Counted from the stretch's first letter, positions 7,488-17,065 are shown. The stretch is 64,000 nucleotides of DNA from Herbaspirillum sp. Sphag64 (GCF_014192645.1 NZ_JACHYE010000001.1:885170-949169); one strand, 5' to 3'. A program made the numbers and translations. Notes: generated by a model not told the origin, from the letters alone.

Positions 7488-8693
7488 TTACGGTTGCTCA
7501 GCTATATCGGCCGATGTTTTCCCTCGGCATTTGGCGACGATGGCATACCCGATTTGCCGAACCTTGCCGGTTCTGGATTCAAACAAACGATAGAGTAGCC
7601 ATGCCCAGACAATGGCCAGCGACGACACTGCGATGAAGGCGATCAGCATCAGGGGCGACATGGCCCATTTTTTCCACGGCGAATTGACGATCGCGCAGAC
7701 GAAGATCAAAAATGGCAGATGCGTCAGATATAGCGTGTAGGAGATATCAGAAAAGAAGCGTGACGTCTTGCTGTACAGCGAGACCTGCGCTGCCGTGTTT
7801 TGGCATTTGATGGCGTAGATCAGTAACGCGCTCAGGATGCCGAGCAACATCTCACTGGCGTAGAGCGGCAAGTTGTATTTTTTCAGCGTGAGGAAGATGA
7901 CAACAAAGACTAAGCCTGCCGCCGCGACTACCTTGCCAGCAAAGCGCGACGGGATGCGCGGCGGTATTGCTGCCACCACAGCACCGAGCAGCCAGACCAG
8001 ATACAGAAAGGCCGTATCCGCGCCAATCATCAGTGCGATGCCGACTGCGACAAGGCTGAACACAACCCGCCGTGCCAGCGTGACGTTGCGGTGCAATACC
8101 AGCATGCATAGCGGGAACAGCAGGTAGTAGCAGAACTCGTTGGAGAGACTCCATAGCGCAATATTGGTGCCACTGGTGGAGACTGCGATGCCTTGCAGGA
8201 AGAGCACATTGCCAATGGCGGTCCAGAGATCAACACCGCGCGTGAGGTATTCGGGCAGTATGTATTGCTGGCCTGCTGGGGCGGTGTAGAGACTGCCCGG
8301 TTGTGCCAGCAGATGAAAACCGATGGTGTCTAGCAGCAGACCGATGACGATTGCAGGAATGAGTACAGTCCATAGACGCGCCAGTCGCTTCACCAGATAG
8401 TCTGACCATTGCCAGCGGTCATTTGCGAACGACTTGAGCACGCTGCCACCGACCAGATAACCGCTAAGCACAAAGAACACCATCACCGCCTGATGGCCGA
8501 TGGTGAGGTGCGCAATCGTTGGAGCAGCGATGCCCTGCTCTGCTGCTGCCGCTGTCGCTGTTGCTACAGCGGTGGTGGTGTCAGTCAGGCTGGGCAGGAA
8601 CAGACCGCGGGCATGCCCAAAGGCAACAATGAGCGCAGCTAATCCGCGCACGGCATCCAGATGAATTTCAGACCACGTTAGTTGTTTCTGCAT
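7488..8693 (-). CDS. Acyltransferase 3 family membrane protein (OafA/YrhL type)
   Basis: The 401-residue product is an integral membrane protein with about ten hydrophobic helices. The N-terminus carries the family signature LDAVRGLAALIVAFGHARG with Arg16 and His27; further blocks are HQAVMVFFVLSGYLVG and NIALWSLSNEFCYYLLFP. These enzymes move acyl groups, often acetyl, across the inner membrane onto surface polysaccharides such as O-antigen or exopolysaccharide. No glycan genes are adjacent, so the acceptor cannot be named. It reads as a single-gene unit. Confidence 0.88.
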   Translation of the reverse strand: MQKQLTWSEIHLDAVRGLAALIVAFGHARGLFLPSLTDTTTAVATATAAAAEQGIAAPTIAHLTIGHQAVMVFFVLSGYLVGGSVLKSFANDRWQWSDYLVKRLARLWTVLIPAIVIGLLLDTIGFHLLAQPGSLYTAPAGQQYILPEYLTRGVDLWTAIGNVLFLQGIAVSTSGTNIALWSLSNEFCYYLLFPLCMLVLHRNVTLARRVVFSLVAVGIALMIGADTAFLYLVWLLGAVVAAIPPRIPSRFAGKVVAAAGLVFVVIFLTLKKYNLPLYASEMLLGILSALLIYAIKCQNTAAQVSLYSKTSRFFSDISYTLYLTHLPFLIFVCAIVNSPWKKWAMSPLMLIAFIAVSSLAIVWAWLLYRLFESRTGKVRQIGYAIVAKCRGKTSADIAEQP

Positions 8694-8838
8694 CGCCGTT
8701 CCGTTAGTGAGAAATCCATCCTTCGCCTTGCGGCAAATTCTCTTTTTATGATGGCGCAGATGTTACCCGTGCAGCTGGCGCTGGTCGAGTGCCCAGTGAC
8801 AGCGCGCAGGTTGAGCGACCGCGTTAGCGCGGCAGCGT

Positions 8839-9294
8839 TTAATTTTTATCTTGTGTGGATTTGATCAGGTTGTTGCGCAGGTTCACGACGGCACCCTGTA
8901 TCTTGGGAAATTCCTCTGCGCTGAGACCGCATGCATCGACCAGATTCATATTGAGCCCCTTCTCTCGCAGTTGGCGACCGGCGTCAGTCAAACCAACCAG
9001 CACCTGGCGCTCATCGGTCGGATCACGCTGGCGGGTGAGATAGCCCATGGACTCAAGTTTCTTCAGAATCGGTGTCAGGGTGTTGGATTCCAAAAATAAC
9101 TTTTCACCCAGACTGCTGACCGTCTGGTTGTCTTGCTCCCACAGGGCAATGACGGTGATGTATTGGGTGTAGGTCAGTCCCAGCTCTTCCAGTATCGGCT
9201 TGTAGGCCTTGCCAAAGGCGAGATTGGCGGAGTAGATGGCGAAACAGAGAAAGTCGGATAACTTGGCTGCGGAGTTGTCACTTTTTTTTGCCAC
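8839..9294 (-). CDS. ohrR: OhrR, MarR-family organic hydroperoxide sensor and repressor
   Basis: The 151-residue MarR-type winged-helix protein carries the OhrR signature LSDFLCFAIYSANLAFGKAYKP, with the peroxide-sensing Cys17, then GLTYTQYITVIALWE and the wing TRQRDPTDERQVLVGLT. A second cysteine, Cys122, lies 105 residues later, the same spacing as in the two-cysteine OhrR of Xanthomonas, so disulfide-based sensing is likely. A GTG at 9294 with AGAGAG upstream gives the normal family length; the ATG at 9342 would add 16 residues overlapping the operator region. It is transcribed divergently from ohr across a region with two operator-like repeats. Confidence 0.92.
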   Translation of the reverse strand: MAKKSDNSAAKLSDFLCFAIYSANLAFGKAYKPILEELGLTYTQYITVIALWEQDNQTVSSLGEKLFLESNTLTPILKKLESMGYLTRQRDPTDERQVLVGLTDAGRQLREKGLNMNLVDACGLSAEEFPKIQGAVVNLRNNLIKSTQDKN

Positions 9295-9349
9295 GATGGT
9301 GCACTCTCTTTCATATTGAATTCGGTCACGGGATGGAAACATTATAAGT

Positions 9350-9372
9350 CGGATACGATTTAATCGGATATG
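9350..9372. promoter_or_regulatory. OhrR operator candidate 1
   Basis: GGATACGATTTAATCGGATA is an imperfect palindrome centred on CGATT-T-AATCG. It overlaps the position just upstream of the ohr -35 box and the ohrR leader, so binding could repress both genes. Confidence 0.6.
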
Positions 9373-9400
9373 TTGACATTTTCTTTTTTTACGGTATAGT
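9373..9400 (+). promoter_or_regulatory. ohr promoter
   Basis: A perfect -35 TTGACA (9373-9378) is followed after 16 bp by TATAGT (9395-9400). It lies between the two operator candidates, which is the expected arrangement for repression by OhrR. Confidence 0.7.
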
Positions 9401-9406
9401 TCGTCT

Positions 9407-9432
9407 TATACGATTACATCGCATACGATTTA
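9407..9432. promoter_or_regulatory. OhrR operator candidate 2
   Basis: ATACGATTACATCGCATACG contains the palindrome CGAT-TAC-ATCG and two direct copies of ATACGATT. The half-site ATACGATT is also found in operator 1. The element covers the expected ohr transcription start. Confidence 0.6.
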
Positions 9433-9462
9433 AATTCATCAACCACTCAAAAGGAATGCATC

Positions 9463-9891
9463 ATGACTCAGACCGCCAAGGTACTTTACACAGGCAAGAC
9501 CCACACTTCTTCAGGTGGACGCGACGGCGCTGCGCGTAGCGACGATGGTCGCCTCGACATTCAGTTATCGTCGCCGGGCACCTCGGGCAAAGGCACCAAT
9601 CCGGAACAACTGTTTGCTGCCGGCTGGTCGGCATGCTTTATCGGTGCACTGGGATTGGCGGCCGGAAAGTTGAAAGTGGCGTTGCCAGTCGACCTCGCTG
9701 TGGATGCAGAAGTCGATCTGACGGTCAACGAAGGTGCCTATGCGTTGCAGGCACGTCTGAACGTCAACCTGCCCGGCATCGAGCGTAGCCTCGCCCAGAC
9801 ACTGGTCGATACCGCACACCAGACTTGCCCTTATTCCAAAGCAACGCGCGGCAATATTGATGTCACCATCAATCTGGTTGGTGTTGCCTGA
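9463..9891 (+). CDS. ohr: Organic hydroperoxide resistance protein Ohr
   Basis: Ohr is a thiol peroxidase of the OsmC superfamily that reduces organic and fatty-acid hydroperoxides. The 142-residue length is normal for the family. Catalytic residues are present: Arg20 in GGRDG, Cys58 in GWSACFIG and Cys122 in TCPYSKATRGN. The start is preceded by AAAAGGAAT. Its promoter lies between two operator-like repeats shared with the divergent ohrR gene, so expression should rise on exposure to organic peroxides. A strong terminator follows, making it a single-gene transcript. Confidence 0.96.
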   Translation: MTQTAKVLYTGKTHTSSGGRDGAARSDDGRLDIQLSSPGTSGKGTNPEQLFAAGWSACFIGALGLAAGKLKVALPVDLAVDAEVDLTVNEGAYALQARLNVNLPGIERSLAQTLVDTAHQTCPYSKATRGNIDVTINLVGVA

Positions 9892-9912
9892 AGATCGCAG
9901 ACTGCGGATGTA

Positions 9913-9947
9913 AAGCCTGCGGCGATACTTTGCCGCAGGCTTTTTTT
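9913..9947 (+). terminator. Terminator of ohr
   Basis: AAGCCTGCGGC (9913-9923) pairs with GCCGCAGGCTT (9932-9942), an 11-bp stem, followed by a run of T. Confidence 0.9.
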
Positions 9948-10099
9948 GTTTTACGCGGAACCATCTTGCACCATGCTCGACGCCGTCTTGAAGATGGCGG
10001 ATTCACGTACTCGATATTCGTCTTGAATCGGGGTAAAGTACGTCGCTACGAACACACTATTGTGCGTAGATAATCTCCCTATCGAAGGAAATAATTCCC

Positions 10100-10627
10100 A
10101 TGAAAATCGTCGCTTTCGCTGCCTCCAACAGTACACAATCAATCAACAAGAAACTCGTTACTTACGCTGCCAGCCTGATTGATGGTGCCACGGTTGAGGT
10201 ACTGGATCTGAATGCCTTCAATGCACCAATCTTTAGTACTGATCACGAAGCCCAGCATGGCCATCCGGAGCAGGCCAAGGACTTCCTGAGCAAGCTCAAT
10301 GGTGCCGATGCGATCTTGATTTCTTTCGCGGAGCATAACGGTTCTTATTCGGCCGCCTACAAAAGCCTGTTTGACTGGTCGTCGCGGATTCAGAAAAAAG
10401 TCTTTGATGGCAAGCCTGTAGTTGCCTTGGCGACCTCGCCCGGCCCTGGCGGTGCAAAGAGTGTGCTGGCCGCTGCCACTGCGTCGTTGCCCTTCTTTGG
10501 CGCGACCGTGAAGGCGAGTCTGTCGGTACCGTCGTTTCCGTCGAATTTTGATGTGGCTGCAGGTCGCTTGAGCAATCCTGAACTCGATGCGCAATTGAAG
10601 GCTGCCGTGGCAACCCTGACTGCCTGA
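10100..10627 (+). CDS. NAD(P)H-dependent FMN reductase family protein
   Basis: The 175-residue flavodoxin-like protein has the FMN phosphate loop near the N-terminus (AFAASNSTQSINKKL), the second FMN-contact loop EHNGSYSAAYKSLFDW, and SPGPGGAKSVL, all typical of the FMN_red family (azoreductase and quinone-reductase-like enzymes). It would transfer electrons from NAD(P)H to FMN or an acceptor such as a quinone. Its position after the peroxide-resistance gene suggests a redox-stress role, but the ohr terminator separates the two. GAAGGAA precedes the ATG. Confidence 0.9.
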   Translation: MKIVAFAASNSTQSINKKLVTYAASLIDGATVEVLDLNAFNAPIFSTDHEAQHGHPEQAKDFLSKLNGADAILISFAEHNGSYSAAYKSLFDWSSRIQKKVFDGKPVVALATSPGPGGAKSVLAAATASLPFFGATVKASLSVPSFPSNFDVAAGRLSNPELDAQLKAAVATLTA

Positions 10628-10709
10628 TCGCGTTGCTACTGGCGTGCGCGAGGTGATGAACCTGGCGCATGCCGGTGCACCTTCTTTTTACCTTGCGAGG
10701 AGTCTGGGC

Positions 10710-11102
10710 ATGTTTTCTCATGTATTTACCAGCGTGACCGATTTTGATCGGACGTTTCAATTTTATGCCGCGTTGATGCAGACGCTGGGGAATCCACTGC
10801 GCTTCTCGCAACCAGAAAAGCCGTGGGCTGGCTGGAATAGCAAGGGCGGGCAGCGGCCATTGTTTGTGATTTGCCACCCGCATGACGGGCGAGCGCATGC
10901 AGCCGGCAATGGGCAGATGGTGGCCTTTGATGCGCAGAATCGTCAGCAGGTCATCGATGCCTATCAACAGGCGCTGGCGCTGGGTGGTCGCTGTGAAGGG
11001 CCACCGGGCTTGCGCCCGCAATACCATGCGGATTACTTTGGGGCGTATCTACGCGATCCGGATGGCAACAAGATTTGCATCGTATCCCATGCAGCGACCT
11101 AG
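10710..11102 (+). CDS. VOC family protein (glyoxalase/bleomycin resistance fold)
   Basis: Starting at the ATG at 10710, preceded by GAGGAG, the product is 130 residues and begins MFSHVFTSVTDFDRTFQFY, the usual opening of a vicinal-oxygen-chelate domain. The second half ends DYFGAYLRDPDGNKICIVSH, the second betaalphabetabetabeta module. An upstream in-frame ATG at 10644 would add 22 unconserved residues. Members bind metals and act on diverse small molecules; the substrate cannot be told. Its stop codon overlaps that of the convergent tag gene. Confidence 0.85.
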   Translation: MFSHVFTSVTDFDRTFQFYAALMQTLGNPLRFSQPEKPWAGWNSKGGQRPLFVICHPHDGRAHAAGNGQMVAFDAQNRQQVIDAYQQALALGGRCEGPPGLRPQYHADYFGAYLRDPDGNKICIVSHAAT

Positions 11103-11674
11103 CGCTGACGATGGCTGCGATGACAATGGCAGCTCAGGACATGGTCGTTGATCACGCCGATACCTTGCAGATAGGCATAGATGATGGTGGAGCCGACAAA
11201 CTTGAAGCCACGTTTGGCGAGATCTTTGGAGAGGCGGTCCGAGAGCGTGGTCTTGGCCGGTACCTGACTCAAATCAGGCCAGTCGTTGTGTAAGGCTTGT
11301 CCATCGACGTAGGACCAGAGGAAGGGATCAAGGCCACCGACGTCGTCACGCAGTTTGAGATAACTTTGTGCGTTGGCAATCGTGGCGGCGACCTTGAGGC
11401 GATTGCGAATGATGCCAGGATCAGTCAGCAGCTTGGCAACCTTGGCGGAGTCGTAGCGGGCAATCTTTTCAACATCCCATTGATCGAAGGCAGCGCGGTA
11501 GGTCTCGCGTTTGTTGAGGACGGTTTCCCAACTGAGCCCGGCTTGTGCACCTTCGAGATTGAGCATTTCGAAGAGCTGGGTTTCGTCGTGACAGGGCACG
11601 CCCCATTCTTCATCGTGGTACTGCACATAACGTGGGTTATTCAGATTGACCCAGCCGCAACGCTGCAATGTCAT
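11099..11674 (-). CDS. tag: DNA-3-methyladenine glycosylase I
   Basis: Tag removes 3-methyladenine from alkylated DNA to start base-excision repair. The 191-residue product has the family start LQRCGWVN..RYVQYHDEEWG and the catalytic region EGAQAGLSWETVLNKR. The zinc ligands of the family are visible as Cys6, His20, His178 and Cys182, with the H-x3-C spacing seen in the E. coli enzyme. GGAG precedes the ATG. It converges on the VOC gene; the two stop codons share the tetranucleotide CTAG. Confidence 0.94.
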   Translation of the reverse strand: MTLQRCGWVNLNNPRYVQYHDEEWGVPCHDETQLFEMLNLEGAQAGLSWETVLNKRETYRAAFDQWDVEKIARYDSAKVAKLLTDPGIIRNRLKVAATIANAQSYLKLRDDVGGLDPFLWSYVDGQALHNDWPDLSQVPAKTTLSDRLSKDLAKRGFKFVGSTIIYAYLQGIGVINDHVLSCHCHRSHRQR

Positions 11675-11707
11675 GCCTGCTCCTTCGTTGATTCGTTTAT
11701 TTTTTCA

Positions 11708-12730
11708 TTACAGAGGCCACAAAGGTGGCTCGTCCATCAGGGCGATCTGCTCACGCAATTCCAGAATCCGGTCCTGCCAGTAACGCTGGGTATTGAACCA
11801 GGGAAACGCCTGCGGAAAGGCAGGATCGTCCCAGCGCCTTGCCAGCCATGCCGAGTAATGGATCAGACGCAAAGTACGCAGCGCTTCGATCAGGTAGAGC
11901 GAGCGTTGATCGAATTCACAAAAGTCTTCGTAGCCGGCCAGCAGGTCGGACAATTGCCGCACCATGTCGCCACGTTCGCCCGACAGCAGCATCCACAGAT
12001 CCTGTATCGCTGGCCCCATGCGACTATCATCGAAGTCGACAAAGTGTGGTCCGGCATCGGTCCACAAGACATTGCCGACATGGCAATCACCATGCAGGCG
12101 CAACTGGCGCACGGCACCCGCGCGGTCGAAGCAGCGGCGCACGCCATCGAGCGCTTGCGCAACCGTGCTTTGATAGGCGCTGAGCAGATCCATGGGAATG
12201 AAATCATGGGCCAGCAAATAGTCGCGGGGTTGCTCGCCGAAGGTAACGATATCTAATGCTGGCCGATGCGCATAGGGCTGCTGCATGCCGATTGCGTGGA
12301 TGCGGCCGATAAAGCGGCCGAGACGCTCCAGTGTGTCTGGCAGATCGAGTTCGGGCGCGCGACCGCCGTGGCGGGCGAAGACGGCAAAGCGATAGCCTTG
12401 GTAATGCTGTAGCGTACTGCCATTGCCATCGGCCAGACGCATGGCGGGAACGACCGGAATTTCATTGCTGACCAGCGCGTCGACAAAAGCATGCTCTTCG
12501 AGAATGGCGTCATCGCTCCAGCGTTGCGGGCGATAAAACTTGGCGACCAGTGGCGGGCCATCATCCATGCCGACCTGATAGACGCGGTTTTCGTAACTGT
12601 TCAGGGCCAGCAAACGGCCATCGCCCTGCAGGCCCACTTGGTCGAGCGCATCAAGCACCGTGTCGGGCGATAAACCGGCGAAGGAAAATACGGTGGCGGC
12701 GGTGTCGCCAGCGGGAAGAGAATCAGTCAT
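11708..12730 (-). CDS. srkA: Stress response serine/threonine kinase (SrkA/RdoA/YihE)
   Basis: The 340-residue product belongs to the aminoglycoside-phosphotransferase-like kinases and matches SrkA, which protects cells from stress-induced death in E. coli. Visible motifs are the N-terminal [24 protein letters not shown], the ATP-binding EEHAF, the catalytic loop [12 protein letters not shown] near residue 210, and the metal-binding [11 protein letters not shown] near 230. The start at 12730 (MTDSLPAGD) gives near-standard length; an earlier ATG at 12814 would add 28 unlikely residues reaching into the promoter of the divergent gene. Confidence 0.92.
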   Translation of the reverse strand: MTDSLPAGDTAATVFSFAGLSPDTVLDALDQVGLQGDGRLLALNSYENRVYQVGMDDGPPLVAKFYRPQRWSDDAILEEHAFVDALVSNEIPVVPAMRLADGNGSTLQHYQGYRFAVFARHGGRAPELDLPDTLERLGRFIGRIHAIGMQQPYAHRPALDIVTFGEQPRDYLLAHDFIPMDLLSAYQSTVAQALDGVRRCFDRAGAVRQLRLHGDCHVGNVLWTDAGPHFVDFDDSRMGPAIQDLWMLLSGERGDMVRQLSDLLAGYEDFCEFDQRSLYLIEALRTLRLIHYSAWLARRWDDPAFPQAFPWFNTQRYWQDRILELREQIALMDEPPLWPL

Positions 12731-12828
12731 CCGGGTATTGTACGTGGCTGCTCTGGTCTGCGCGAATCCTCGCGTTGTGCAGCGATTGCAATTACACTGC
12801 GGTTTTATCTGCAATACAGGCGTACATC

Positions 12829-13521
12829 ATGCAACTGGACCAACCTCTTTCCGACGAAGAGTTCGACGAACTCGACGACTTCCTGCTCTCTGACCGCTGT
12901 GCCGAAGATGCGATGACCATGGATACCCTGCATGGCTTTTTGACCGCGCTGGTCATTGGTCCGCAGGAAGTGTTAATGGCCGAATGGCTGCCACGGGTCT
13001 GGGGTAGCAAGCCGGAAGATACCCCAAAATTCAAGACGCCGAAGGAAGCCGAACGGATCACCGGTCTGATTGCGCGATCCATGAATGAAATCGCGATCAC
13101 ACTGGAAGTTGCCCCCAAGGAATACGAACCACTGTTCTGCGAACATGAGCATGAAGGCAAGAGCCTGCTCGATGGCGAAGCCTGGACCTGGGGATTCTGG
13201 GAAGGCATTCAATTACGTGCCAAGGAATGGGACCCGATTTTCCATTCCAATCTGGCCGACCTGATGCGCCCAATCTATCTGCTGGGTTCGGACGAACTGG
13301 ACGAAGCCGATGGCGCATTGGTCGACGATCCGGTCAAGCTGCACAAGCTGGCGGTAGAAGTGGAATCGGCGATTCCGCATATTTATCGCTATTGGTTGCC
13401 GCACCGCAAGTCGGCCGTGGAAACGGTGCAGCGCGATGGCCCCAAGATTGGCCGTAACGATGATTGCCCTTGCGGCAGCGGCAAGAAGTACAAGAAATGC
13501 TGCGGTGCTGAATCGGACTGA
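12829..13521 (+). CDS. UPF0149 family protein with C-terminal SEC-C zinc motif (YecA-like)
   Basis: The 230-residue product has a helical YgfB/YecA (UPF0149) domain ([51 protein letters not shown]) and ends in a SEC-C metal-binding motif ([19 protein letters not shown]). SEC-C motifs bind zinc and, in SecA and YecA, contact ribosomes or nascent chains. The exact function is not known. The start at 12829 begins exactly at the conserved N-terminus. It is divergent from srkA and convergent with orn. Confidence 0.9.
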   Translation: MQLDQPLSDEEFDELDDFLLSDRCAEDAMTMDTLHGFLTALVIGPQEVLMAEWLPRVWGSKPEDTPKFKTPKEAERITGLIARSMNEIAITLEVAPKEYEPLFCEHEHEGKSLLDGEAWTWGFWEGIQLRAKEWDPIFHSNLADLMRPIYLLGSDELDEADGALVDDPVKLHKLAVEVESAIPHIYRYWLPHRKSAVETVQRDGPKIGRNDDCPCGSGKKYKKCCGAESD

Positions 13522-13551
13522 TCAAATGTAGGCGTCGATTGCTGGCGCCAA

Positions 13552-13587
13552 AATGAATAAACCAGCCGGAAGGCTGGTTTATTCATT
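13552..13587. terminator. 16-bp perfect hairpin, bidirectional terminator
   Basis: AATGAATAAACCAGCC (13552-13567) and GGCTGGTTTATTCATT (13572-13587) are exact reverse complements around the tetraloop GGAA. It lies between two convergent genes. The T-rich arms can serve both strands. Confidence 0.75.
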
Positions 13588-13652
13588 ATTCATCATGGAT
13601 TGCTGACGATTCGCTTGGCTTGGCTTGGTCTGCCTGCACTTAATCTGCCTGC

Positions 13653-14258
13653 TTATTCCTTGATGAAGTACTCGCGGTAGTACTTCAGTTCTTCGATCGA
13701 CTCAATGATATCTGCCAGGGCGGTATGCTTTTGGTGCTTCTTGAAGCCGCTGGCCAATTCTGGCTTCCAGCGACGGCACAGTTCCTTGAGGGTCGACACA
13801 TCCAGGTTGCGGTAGTGGAAGAAGGCTTCCAGCTTGGGCATGCCACGCGCCATGAAGCGACGATCCTGACAGATCGAGTTGCCGCACATGGGTGACTTGC
13901 CGGCAGGCACATAGGGTTTCAGGAATTCGATCAGAGCAAGTTCGGCTTCAGCTTCAGTCACGGTCGAGGCCTTGACACGATCAATCAGGCCTGAGCGGCC
14001 ATGGGTCCCCTTGTTCCAGGCGTCCATGCCATCCAGCAGCTCATCGGACTGGTGAATCGCAAAGACTGGGCCTTCGCCAATGATGTTGAGTTCCGGATCG
14101 GTGACCACAACGGCCACTTCAATGATGCGGTCATTGTCCGGATCGAGCCCGGTCATTTCCATGTCCAGCCAGATCAGGTTGAATTCGTTGGGACGCGCGG
14201 GCTTGGCGTAAGTCGGTGCGCCGTTGTCGGCAACGTTGGGTTCGGTGGCTTGTGACAT
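13653..14258 (-). CDS. orn: Oligoribonuclease
   Basis: Orn is the essential 3'-5' exonuclease that degrades 2-5 nt RNAs, including pGpG from cyclic-di-GMP turnover. The 201-residue product shows the DEDDh acidic residues: [13 protein letters not shown], the conserved Asp in [14 protein letters not shown], and the final [11 protein letters not shown]. The start at 14258 (MSQATEP) has AAGGA upstream; a 36-residue upstream extension from 14366 is not conserved-looking. A short N-terminal extension of about 25 residues precedes the nuclease domain. Confidence 0.95.
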   Translation of the reverse strand: MSQATEPNVADNGAPTYAKPARPNEFNLIWLDMEMTGLDPDNDRIIEVAVVVTDPELNIIGEGPVFAIHQSDELLDGMDAWNKGTHGRSGLIDRVKASTVTEAEAELALIEFLKPYVPAGKSPMCGNSICQDRRFMARGMPKLEAFFHYRNLDVSTLKELCRRWKPELASGFKKHQKHTALADIIESIEELKYYREYFIKE

Positions 14259-14442
14259 AATTATTCCTTCTGCATATTCTGCGTAGCTGCTGATGTGCTT
14301 GTTCGACCTTGCGCCGTTCACGCCTGCCTCCATGAGGACTGGCGTCGCTATTGAGGATGTTTCCATTTCGTTAATGATTTAGAAGAACACCATCGAATTT
14401 CTTGAACGGGCTTGCTGCCTGCCATTTTCGCACAGGGAAAGA

Positions 14443-15717
14443 ATGTATTCACTCACGTTTTCAGTTTTGTTTGTTGGCTTCCTGCTCTTGAGCATTGGCG
14501 TCAAGTTCTGGCTTAGTTCGCGCCATATTCGTCACGTGCTGACGCATCGCAGCGCGGTGCCGCCCGAGTTCGCAGAAAAAATTCCGCTGACGGCGCATCA
14601 AAAGGCTGCTGACTATACTGTCGCCCGCAGCAAGTACAGTCTGTTTTCGTTGTTGGTCAATACCGTGGTGCTGATTGGCTTCACCTTGCTCGGCGGCTTG
14701 CAGGCACTCTCCTCTGCGCTGCTGCAATGGGTCGGTAATGCGGGTATGGTGTATCAGATCGGCTTGATTGTGGCGTTCGCACTGATTTCCAGTGCAATTG
14801 ATCTGCCACTCGATTACTACCGCCAGTTCGTACTGGAGGCGCGCTTTGGCTTCAACAAGATGACGCCGCGCCTGTTTGTGACGGACATGATCAAGAATTC
14901 GCTGATCGGCGCTGTGATTGGCTTGCCGCTGCTTTGGGTCATCCTGACGCTGATGGATAAATCCGGTGCGCTCTGGTGGGCCTATGCCTGGCTGGTGTTT
15001 TCGGGCTTCCAGTTACTGATGCTGCTGTTGTATCCGAGCGTAATTGCGCCGCTATTCAACAAGTTTTCGCCATTGGACGATGACAGTCTGCGCGCCCGCA
15101 TCGAGGATTTAATGAAGCGTGTCGGCTTTGCCTCAAGTGGCTTGTTCGTGATGGATGGCTCCAAGCGCAGTGCGCATGGCAACGCTTATTTTTCCGGATT
15201 CGGGGCAGCCAAGCGGATCGTCTTTTTTGATACTTTGCTGGCGCGTCTGGCACCGCATGAAATTGAAGCGGTGCTGGCGCATGAGCTGGGTCATTTCAAG
15301 CTCAAGCATATCGTCAAGCGGATTGCGGTGATGTTCACGCTGTCGCTGGTGTTCCTGGCGCTGCTTGGCTTCCTGAAGGAGCAAGCCTGGTTCTATACCG
15401 GTCTGGGCGTCAATCCACTGCTATTGGGCAGCAATGATGCGATGGCGCTGATTCTGTTCATGCTGGTGTTGCCGATCTTTACCTTCCTGCTGTCGCCATT
15501 GTCGTCGCTGTCGTCACGCAAGCACGAGTTTGAAGCTGACGCGTTTGCTGCCAAGTACACCAATGCGCAGGATCTGGTGTCAGCGCTGGTCAAGCTGTAT
15601 GAGGACAATGCTTCGACGCTGACACCGGATCCGTTGCATTCGGCGTTTTATGACTCACATCCACCGGCGTCGGTACGCATCCGCCATTTGCTGGCAGCGC
15701 ATGCCAGCACCATTTGA
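14443..15717 (+). CDS. M48 family membrane metallopeptidase (Ste24/CAAX-protease-like)
   Basis: The 424-residue product is a multi-pass inner-membrane zinc protease. Helices flank the conserved region; the zinc site is complete: H280, E281 and H284 in LAHELGHFKLKH, and E364 in RKHEFEADAFAAKY. In yeast Ste24 processes prenylated proteins; bacterial members are thought to do membrane-protein quality control or clear blocked translocons. The following pterin dehydratase gene starts 14 bp after its stop and rsgA follows, so the three probably form one operon. Confidence 0.92.
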   Translation: MYSLTFSVLFVGFLLLSIGVKFWLSSRHIRHVLTHRSAVPPEFAEKIPLTAHQKAADYTVARSKYSLFSLLVNTVVLIGFTLLGGLQALSSALLQWVGNAGMVYQIGLIVAFALISSAIDLPLDYYRQFVLEARFGFNKMTPRLFVTDMIKNSLIGAVIGLPLLWVILTLMDKSGALWWAYAWLVFSGFQLLMLLLYPSVIAPLFNKFSPLDDDSLRARIEDLMKRVGFASSGLFVMDGSKRSAHGNAYFSGFGAAKRIVFFDTLLARLAPHEIEAVLAHELGHFKLKHIVKRIAVMFTLSLVFLALLGFLKEQAWFYTGLGVNPLLLGSNDAMALILFMLVLPIFTFLLSPLSSLSSRKHEFEADAFAAKYTNAQDLVSALVKLYEDNASTLTPDPLHSAFYDSHPPASVRIRHLLAAHASTI

Positions 15718-15731
15718 CTCAGGACCTCATC

Positions 15732-16091
15732 ATGACTTTGACATCCCAAGACCTGCTGACACAAAGCTGCCAGCATCAAGTCACCGCTCTAGATGACGCC
15801 AGTGTGCAGCAACATCTGGCGCTGGTACCGGGCTGGGCGCTGGTACAAGGCAAGCTGTCCAAAAGCTTTGCGTTTCAGGATTATCACGAGACGCTTTCCT
15901 TCGTGAATGCAATTGCCTATGTGATCCACGCCGAAGACCATCATCCGGAACTGGTGGTGACTTATAACCGCTGTGTCGTCCGGTTTGATACGCATAGCGT
16001 CAATCAAGGCAAAGGCGGCTTGTCGATCAATGATTTCGTTTGCGCGGCCAAGGTTGACGCGATTTTTCAACAAACCTTTTCGCGTCCCTGA
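15732..16091 (+). CDS. phhB: 4a-hydroxytetrahydrobiopterin dehydratase (pterin-4a-carbinolamine dehydratase)
   Basis: The 119-residue product dehydrates 4a-hydroxy-tetrahydropterin, normally to recycle the cofactor of phenylalanine hydroxylase. The active-site motif [16 protein letters not shown] is intact, followed by [24 protein letters not shown]. The ATG at 15732 has AGGAC upstream. No phhA is visible in the window, and the gene sits between an M48 protease and rsgA, so the link to phenylalanine breakdown is only by family. Confidence 0.92.
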   Translation: MTLTSQDLLTQSCQHQVTALDDASVQQHLALVPGWALVQGKLSKSFAFQDYHETLSFVNAIAYVIHAEDHHPELVVTYNRCVVRFDTHSVNQGKGGLSINDFVCAAKVDAIFQQTFSRP

Positions 16092-16111
16092 CCGCCTCTG
16101 ATCGCCCACTC

Positions 16112-17065
16112 ATGTCATCACCGTCTTCCAAGTCATCCTCTGCAGCACGGGCATCCGCCAAAAAGAATAAAGAGTCCACTACCGAATCCGGCGTCGTCAT
16201 TGCGGCGCATGGTCGGCACTATCTAGTGCAAAGCGGGACAGAAAAACTGCAATGCGTCACCCGTGGCAAGAAGAGCGATGTCGCGGTGGGCGACCTGGTC
16301 AATCTGCAACGCACCTCGGCCAATCAGGCTGTGATTGAGAGCATTACCGAGCGCAAGACGCTGCTATATCGATCGGACCAATACAAGTCAAAGCTGCTGG
16401 CAGCCAACGTCACGCAATTATTCATCGTCGTGGCGACCGAGCCCGGCTTTACTGATGATCTGGTGTCGCGGGCGCTGGTGGCCGCGGAGTCAGCGGGCGT
16501 GGCGGCGCATATCGTGCTCAACAAGATTGATGTGGTCGATGCCCTGCCTAAAACACGAGAGCGTGTCGAGGTGTATCGCCGGCTGGGCTATCCAGTCCAT
16601 GAAGTTTCAGCGCAAGCAGCACCGGAAGCGACCTGTGAGACCTTCATGCCCTTGCTGAAGGGACAGTCGACAATCCTGATCGGCCAGTCCGGCATGGGTA
16701 AATCCTCCATCATCAATCTGATCGTGCCGGATGCGGACATTGCCACGCGGGAGATTTCGGCCGCGCTCGATACCGGCAAGCACACCACCACCTTTACCCG
16801 CCTGTATGCGATGGATGAGGATACCTCCATCATCGACTCGCCGGGGTTTCAGGAATTTGGCCTCTATCAGTTGAGTGAGGGCATGCTGGAACGTGCGTTC
16901 CGGGAGTTTGGTCCGTATCTTGGCCATTGCCGTTTTTACAACTGCCACCATCTGAACGAGCCTGGTTGCGCCGTGCTGTCGGCTGTTGCCGACGGGGAAA
17001 TTGCCCCGATGCGGCAGGAGCTCTATGCACAATTGCTGCATGAGTCATCGCAAAAGCTGTATTGA
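16112..17065 (+). CDS. rsgA: Ribosome small subunit-dependent GTPase A
   Basis: RsgA is a circularly permuted GTPase that checks late maturation of the 30S subunit. The 317-residue product has an OB-fold N-domain, then the GTPase motifs in permuted order: NKIDVVD (G4), GQSGMGKSS near residue 190 (G1) and DSPGFQEFG (G3). The C-terminal zinc knuckle is visible in [14 protein letters not shown]. The N-terminus is Ser/Lys-rich. It is third in a probable operon with the M48 protease and pterin dehydratase genes. Confidence 0.96.
   Translation: MSSPSSKSSSAARASAKKNKESTTESGVVIAAHGRHYLVQSGTEKLQCVTRGKKSDVAVGDLVNLQRTSANQAVIESITERKTLLYRSDQYKSKLLAANVTQLFIVVATEPGFTDDLVSRALVAAESAGVAAHIVLNKIDVVDALPKTRERVEVYRRLGYPVHEVSAQAAPEATCETFMPLLKGQSTILIGQSGMGKSSIINLIVPDADIATREISAALDTGKHTTTFTRLYAMDEDTSIIDSPGFQEFGLYQLSEGMLERAFREFGPYLGHCRFYNCHHLNEPGCAVLSAVADGEIAPMRQELYAQLLHESSQKLY

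Noticed and set aside
11297..12256. 319-codon open frame antisense to tag and srkA
   Set aside because: Spans two well-supported genes on the other strand and has no family motifs.
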